A DNA stretch of 9,804 bases from Kiritimatiellia bacterium (GTDB taxonomy: Bacteria; Verrucomicrobiota; Kiritimatiellia; RFP12; UBA1067): positions 1-9,804 of the forward strand of contig JAEDMC010000118.1 of NCBI GenBank assembly GCA_016303225.1. The letters are read 5' to 3'. The notes beneath the pieces were generated by a model. The model saw only the letters and a program-made list of their open reading frames with translations. It did no database searches and was not told where the DNA came from. The translations under genes and the position numbers were made by a program. Positions 6,906-9,804 of this stretch are shown in pieces. Within the stretch, counting starts at the first letter, position 1. Each line of letters begins with the position of its first letter.

Positions 6906-6936
6906 GTCACGTATAGTATATCAAAATACGCGTGAC
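6906..6936 (-). promoter_or_regulatory. secA promoter (extended -10) within a dyad
   Basis: TGATATACT (6915-6923, minus strand) is an extended -10. It lies in a 17-base string, TTTTGATATACTATACG (6910-6926), identical to the tRNA-Ala promoter. No good -35 box is visible 16-18 bases upstream. The -10 ends 9 bases before the secA ATG, so the start point should fall within a few bases of the ATG or on it. GTCACG (6931-6936) and CGTGAC (6906-6911) form inverted arms around the -10, extendable to nine pairs if a CG bulge is allowed, as an operator might. Confidence 0.7.
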
Positions 6937-6946
6937 TTTTGTGGGG

Positions 6947-6960
6947 AAAATCGCGATTTT
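6947..6960. repeat. 14-bp perfect palindrome upstream of secA
   Basis: AAAATCGCGATTTT lies 3 bases after the GH20 stop codon and about 36 bp upstream of the centre of the secA -10. As RNA it would form only five A-U pairs around CGCG, too weak for a convincing terminator. A protein-binding site is an alternative. Its function is unknown. Confidence 0.45.
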
Positions 6961-6963
6961 GCG

Positions 6964-8478
6964 CTATAGGGTCACGCTGTGGACAGGCACCTGCTCGTCA
7001 TCAAAGCCAGTGTCCTCGTAATTCACGGCGCCCATATCCTGCAAAACCTGACGAAGATGATGGTTGACTGGCGATGTGATGTCCTGCGGCAGACGCGAGC
7101 CGGGATAGACCGTCCCCCACGCGGCGCAGGCCGCCCGCGGGAAGCACCCCGCCATTTCGCGTCCGTAGAAACTGCCCCAGTTCGTCTGCAACAGGCCGAA
7201 AAGACCCTTGTCGACCGCAGCCTTGCCCAGCGCGTCGACGCCCGCGAGATTGCTGCAAATCGGCGAGGTCACCGTCCGAAAGCCCTCCTTCTGGAAGTAG
7301 TCCAGCGTCGGATACGCCTTCTGCGGACCGCCGTAATACCAGTCGCAGACAATAAGCGTCTTGGGGAGCGACCTGAGAAGATCCTCCGCCCCCTCGAAAC
7401 CGTTCGCGTAGAACGGGCCCCACCTCGTGTCCCCCTTCTGGAGCAGCATGTCATGCCACATCAGGAGGCTCGCGCCGCGCTTCTCCATCAGCACGGAAAT
7501 CTCCCGAAGCAACGAGGCGAAAAGCTCGTTGTAGTCCGTCGCGCGGCAGTCGGGACAAGTCGGCGGGCACCCCTCGTCGCAGCCGATGTGGAAGTACGGC
7601 GGCCGCCCAAACAGGTCGTGCAGCTCGACCATGAGATCCTTGATCATCTGCCGCGCCGCCGGATTCGACAGGCACCAGTTCCACCCCGAATAAGGCTCGA
7701 ACACCGGCTCGTACTCCGGCGAGACGTTGAGCGCTGCATGATTGCCCGTGCGGACGCGCGAGAGCGAGGCGTGTCCGAAGACGTTGAGCTGCGGCACGAG
7801 GGTGACGCCGACGTCATCCGCAACCGCCTTCAGCCGCCGCACCTCCGCCGGCGTCATCTTGCCGTCCTTCCAACCGAACCACGGATACTTCTCGCTGCGG
7901 TAAACGCCCCAGTTCTCGAGGACGACGACATTGAACTTGTAATAGGCCGCCAGCCGAATCTGCCGCTCGATCTGCGTCACGCGCTGCTCGGGGAACCAGC
8001 AGAAGTGAAAGCCCCGGAACGCAAGCTTCGGCTCGTCCGCGATGCGAAACGCCGGCATCGTCCAGTCCGTCGCCGTCAATCCGCCGCGCTTGCGAATCGC
8101 AATCTGCCGCAGCGTGTAAAACGCATGGCGGACGCCCACGAGTCCCGCGGCACGGATCGTGACTCCCTCCTTCGGATCGGCCGACATCTCGTAGGCCTCG
8201 GCCTTCGTCAGAGCCCCGACATCGGACGCAGTCGTCGAGCAGTCAAACCCAAACGCCTCGCGGAAATGGCGGGCGAACCAGGCGACGGACGCCTCGAGTT
8301 CCTTCCCACCGCATATGATCCGCACCTTCGCCGACCCCTTCTCCAGCGGCACGGCGACGGACGTCGTCCATTCCGCCTTCACAGGCGTCGGCACGACCGT
8401 CGGTTCGAAGAAGTTGACCTTCTCCGCCGCATCAGACCCAAAGGCACACAACATGAACGCAATCAGAAGTTTTTTCAT
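6964..8478 (-). CDS. Secreted glycoside hydrolase family 20 (beta-N-acetylhexosaminidase-like)
   Basis: The 504-residue protein starts with a signal peptide (MKKLLIAFMLCAFGSDA, probable cut after Ala17; no lipobox). An N-terminal GH20b-like domain (about 25-145) leads into the catalytic barrel, which opens at PAFRIADEPKLAFRGFHF (142-159). The GH20 acid/base site is HIGCDE (297-302), with the Asp301-Glu302 pair as polarising residue and general acid; the usual motif is HxGGDE. QLNVFGHAS (230-238), LLMWHDM (338-344) and TNWGSF (432-437) are consistent barrel features. It would remove terminal GlcNAc or GalNAc from host or microbial glycans outside the cytoplasm; the exact sugar is not predictable. 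Four cysteines cluster at the active site (300, 304, 308, 311). ATG 8478 is chosen over ATG 8490 because the latter overlaps the -10 box and only 8478 gives a clean signal peptide. Confidence 0.88.
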   Translation of the reverse strand: MKKLLIAFMLCAFGSDAAEKVNFFEPTVVPTPVKAEWTTSVAVPLEKGSAKVRIICGGKELEASVAWFARHFREAFGFDCSTTASDVGALTKAEAYEMSADPKEGVTIRAAGLVGVRHAFYTLRQIAIRKRGGLTATDWTMPAFRIADEPKLAFRGFHFCWFPEQRVTQIERQIRLAAYYKFNVVVLENWGVYRSEKYPWFGWKDGKMTPAEVRRLKAVADDVGVTLVPQLNVFGHASLSRVRTGNHAALNVSPEYEPVFEPYSGWNWCLSNPAARQMIKDLMVELHDLFGRPPYFHIGCDEGCPPTCPDCRATDYNELFASLLREISVLMEKRGASLLMWHDMLLQKGDTRWGPFYANGFEGAEDLLRSLPKTLIVCDWYYGGPQKAYPTLDYFQKEGFRTVTSPICSNLAGVDALGKAAVDKGLFGLLQTNWGSFYGREMAGCFPRAACAAWGTVYPGSRLPQDITSPVNHHLRQVLQDMGAVNYEDTGFDDEQVPVHSVTL

Positions 8479-8488
8479 AGCGGGACAC

Positions 8489-8497
8489 ATTGTATCA
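8489..8497 (-). promoter_or_regulatory. Extended -10 promoter of the GH20 gene
   Basis: TGATACAAT (minus strand) follows a T-rich stretch and shares TTTTGATA with the secA and tRNA-Ala promoters. The -10 hexamer TACAAT ends 10 bases before ATG 8478, so the transcript should have a leader of only a few bases. I see no ribosome binding site and no consensus -35. Confidence 0.55.
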
Positions 8498-8510
8498 AAA
8501 AAACCAAAAA
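8497..8510 (-). terminator. Possible U-tract end of rnpB
   Basis: Downstream of the rnpB P1 helix the minus strand reads TTTTTGGTTTTTTT. Two T runs so close to the RNA 3' end suggest a termination or 3'-processing zone. There is no local hairpin; only the long-range P1 stem precedes it, so this is not a canonical intrinsic terminator. The same bases form the upstream part of the GH20 promoter. Confidence 0.3.
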
Positions 8511-8517
8511 CTTTCTC

Positions 8518-8966
8518 CTGAAGCGACGCGCGGCGAATAAGCCAGATTCTGTTCTCCGTCCTAGCCCGCGAGGGCGAAGACGGATCCGATCATTCATCTA
8601 ACGCAATCAACCCGGAACCTTAGCCCGATCCTTGCGGAACGGACACCCGACGGGCAGCCGGTCGGTCCCCTATTTGATCTTGCTCCGAGGAGGGTTTGCC
8701 TTGCGCGGAACGCTCTCGCGCCCCGCCGGTGGTCTCTTGCACCGCCCTTTCACCGTTTTCGGTGCTCGCGCCATCGCCTCCGTTCGCCTTTCGGCTCGCT
8801 TCGGCTCAGTTGCTCGAGCATTCGTACGTCTGTTCTCTGTGGCACTTTCCATCGCAGGAGATTACCTCCTGCCTTCCGCCTTTGACAAGCGGATCCTCCG
8901 CCCTGCGGAGTCCGGACTTTCCTCTGTCCTCGCGGACAGCGATCGGTCACTCGCGCGTCGCTTCAG
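8518..8966 (-). ncRNA. rnpB: RNase P RNA (rnpB), bacterial type A-like
   Basis: This catalytic RNA trims tRNA 5' leaders. The ends pair perfectly over 15 bp (8952-8966 with 8518-8532), forming P1. The minus strand then holds a P3-like hairpin CTGTCC-GCGA-GGACAG (8924-8939) and the conserved block GAGGAAAGTCCGGACTCC (about 8906-8923). GAAAGTGCCACAGAGAACAGA, GGTGAAAGGG, GGAGCAAGATCAAATAGGGG and TAGATGAATGA follow in the expected order, ending with ACAGAATCTGGCTTATTC. P4 forms between AAG(T)CCGGA (8911-8919) and TCTGGCTT (8539-8546), keeping the bulged U. The length of about 449 is somewhat above the usual 350-400. The L15 loop reads GGCAAAC (8694-8700) where GGUAAAC is common. Exact 5' and 3' ends are inferred from P1. 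Confidence 0.95.
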
Positions 8967-8969
8967 AAG

Positions 8970-8978
8970 AAAATTTCA
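8970..8978 (-). promoter_or_regulatory. Weak candidate promoter of rnpB
   Basis: The minus strand reads TTTGAAATTTTC, in which TGA plus AATTTT is a poor extended -10. Its predicted start falls 6-7 bases downstream, at the first bases of P1. A three-of-six -35 match (CTGAGG) lies 18 bases upstream, across the stop codon of the zinc-ribbon gene. Read-through from the upstream gene is equally possible. Confidence 0.3.
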
Positions 8979-8995
8979 AAGAGCCGTCCCACGCC

Positions 8996-9724
8996 TCAGG
9001 CGCGGTAGAGGATGCGACCGCACATCGTGCAGGCAACAATCGACTGAGGCTTGCCCGCCTCGCCGTTCTTCGCATTTGCATCAGCAAGCTGACCAACGCT
9101 CGGGGGCTGCACGAGATGACAGCCGTCACAGACGCCATCGGTCGTGAGCGGCACGACAACCGGCCAGCGCTTCATGCGCAGACGCTCGTAATAAAGCATG
9201 AACTTCGGATCGTCAACCGCCTTCGCCTTCTCGACGCGCTCCTTCTGCACCTCGGCGAGCTCCTCCTTGACCGCCGCAATGCGCTCGTCGATTTCGGCGC
9301 AAAACGCATCCACCCCGCCCTTCTCGGCATCGTACTTCGCCTGCGCGTCATCGATGCGGGCCTGAGCGGACGGCAAATCGTCCATCGCCGCCAGCTGGTT
9401 GTTCTCCGTCGCCTCGAGATCATGACCGATGAGGTCGATCTGAATCGAGAAATCCTGATATTCCTTGTTGGTCTTGAGACCCATCTGGGTCGTCTTCAGC
9501 TGCTGGATCTTGTCCTTGAGAGCCTTCGCGTCTTCCTCAAAGCTCCTGACGCGCTGGTTGGCATACTCCTGATTCGCCTTCGCCGCCTGAAGATCGGCAC
9601 TCACACCGGAAAGACGCGCGGTTTCAAGGGCTTTGCGCCGCGGAAGATCCTTAAGTTCAAGCTCAAGCTCGCGAATGCGGCCGTCAACTTCCTGCAGATC
9701 CACCAGCGCTTCTATGATCGTCAT
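8996..9724 (-). CDS. Coiled-coil C4-type zinc-ribbon protein (DUF164/zf-RING_7 family; CT398/HP0958-like)
   Basis: The 242-residue protein has a long, charged, Ala/Glu/Lys-rich helical part (about 1-175) predicted by eye to form an antiparallel coiled coil. A C-terminal zinc ribbon follows, with C199-x-x-C202 and C232-x-x-C235. This order fits the family of Chlamydia CT398 and Helicobacter HP0958, which bind partners such as sigma-54 or secretion/flagellar components. The role here is unknown. ATG 9724 is chosen because AAGGAAAGGG precedes it and MTIIEALVDLQEVDGRIREL is the typical family start; an upstream in-frame start would lie inside tRNA-His. It sits between tRNA-His and rnpB with a 25-base gap to the former and 29 to the latter. 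The zinc ribbon is intact and the length is normal. Confidence 0.9.
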   Translation of the reverse strand: MTIIEALVDLQEVDGRIRELELELKDLPRRKALETARLSGVSADLQAAKANQEYANQRVRSFEEDAKALKDKIQQLKTTQMGLKTNKEYQDFSIQIDLIGHDLEATENNQLAAMDDLPSAQARIDDAQAKYDAEKGGVDAFCAEIDERIAAVKEELAEVQKERVEKAKAVDDPKFMLYYERLRMKRWPVVVPLTTDGVCDGCHLVQPPSVGQLADANAKNGEAGKPQSIVACTMCGRILYRA

Positions 9725-9728
9725 CTTG

Positions 9729-9738
9729 CCCTTTCCTT
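9729..9738 (-). promoter_or_regulatory. Ribosome binding site of the zinc-ribbon gene
   Basis: AAGGAAAGGG lies 4 bases before ATG 9724 and 11 bases after the CCA end of tRNA-His. It fixes the start and shows that this organism uses Shine-Dalgarno sites as well as apparently leaderless starts. Confidence 0.65.
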
Positions 9739-9749
9739 CTCTTAAGGCG

Positions 9750-9804
9750 TGGGGCAGGAGACGGGACTCGAACCCGCAACCCACAGAATCACAATCTGTT
9801 GATC
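9750..9804 (-). tRNA. tRNA-His (anticodon GTG), 5' part cut off, CCA encoded
   Basis: Read on the minus strand, the anticodon stem ACAGA/TCTGT encloses TTGTGAT, giving anticodon GTG (9790-9792). The T arm is GCGGG-TTCGAGT-CCCGT. The 3' acceptor strand CTCCTGC (9754-9760) is followed by discriminator C73 (9753) and an encoded CCA (9750-9752). C73 is the histidine identity base that pairs with G-1. The 5' half lies beyond the window. Confidence 0.95.

Noticed and set aside
6947..6960. Palindrome as intrinsic terminator of GH20
   Set aside because: Only five A-U pairs with a CGCG loop could form; far too weak.
7568..7570. GH20 as an inactive homologue because HxGGDE is altered
   Set aside because: The Asp-Glu catalytic pair is intact (301-302); only the second Gly is Cys.
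8479..8490. ATG 8490 as start of the GH20 gene
   Set aside because: It overlaps the TACAAT -10 box and puts CPA before an otherwise typical MKKLL signal peptide.
6979..8601. 540-codon open frame opposite the GH20 gene
   Set aside because: Complementary-register mirror that also runs into rnpB; no domain seen.
8992..9002. CGCC-TGA-GGCG hairpin at the zinc-ribbon stop as terminator
   Set aside because: Four-pair stem with a 3-base loop and no adjacent U run.
8632..9147. Several short frames in 8632-9147 on both strands
   Set aside because: They fall largely inside RNase P RNA, whose conserved blocks and P1 pairing explain the sequence.
8696..9745. 349-codon open frame opposite the zinc-ribbon gene and rnpB
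   Set aside because: It spans a structured RNA and mirrors the zinc-ribbon gene; no protein signal.
9725..9784. Upstream start of the zinc-ribbon gene at 9784
   Set aside because: The extra 20 codons lie in tRNA-His and its spacer.
1..9804. CRISPR array, transposon, prophage or toxin-antitoxin system
   Set aside because: No direct-repeat arrays, transposase, integrase or terminal inverted repeats were seen; the coding space is filled by recognisable housekeeping genes.

Overview
The window reads as a compact, GC-rich chromosomal stretch in which every gene I can support lies on the minus strand. Transcription order, from high to low coordinates, is: tRNA-His (partial), a coiled-coil zinc-ribbon protein, RNase P RNA (rnpB), a secreted family-20 glycoside hydrolase, secA, ispD, a metallophosphoesterase, rmlA, a 6-phosphofructokinase, and tRNA-Ala (partial). 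There is no mobile element, CRISPR array, phage gene or obvious recent transfer. The content fits a free-living or gut bacterium of the PVC group (Kiritimatiellota / Lentisphaerota / Verrucomicrobiota-like). The clues are the enlarged SecA with a Cys-Ser variant of helicase motif VI, a trypanosome/plant-like long phosphofructokinase, and a secreted GH20 enzyme. This taxonomic guess is inference, not proof.

Layout. (1) 8967-9804: tRNA-His, then the zinc-ribbon gene. (2) 8518-8966: rnpB, closed by a 15-bp P1 helix. (3) 6964-8478: GH20 with a signal peptide, behind its own extended -10 promoter. (4) 3762-6905: secA, with a promoter placed so close to the ATG that the mRNA should be leaderless. 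(5) 100-3762: ispD, phosphoesterase, rmlA and pfk run on from secA as one tight unit. Its junctions are an ATGA overlap, a 9-nt gap, a GTGA overlap and a 22-nt gap. (6) 1-103: a near-consensus promoter whose -35 box overlaps the pfk stop codon, then tRNA-Ala(GGC).

How the genes fit together. The secA unit joins protein export, isoprenoid precursor synthesis (MEP pathway), nucleotide-sugar synthesis (dTDP-glucose) and glycolysis. That is a housekeeping cluster rather than a single pathway. The 3' and 5' ends of the window hold RNA-processing components (tRNAs, RNase P).

The most interesting signals are non-coding. A 17-base string is shared exactly by the tRNA-Ala and secA promoters. There are two probable leaderless mRNAs, and dyad symmetry around the secA promoter. 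AGTTGG repeats sit at two gene junctions. The RNase P L15 loop reads GGC where GGU is expected. I see no convincing undescribed multi-gene system here.
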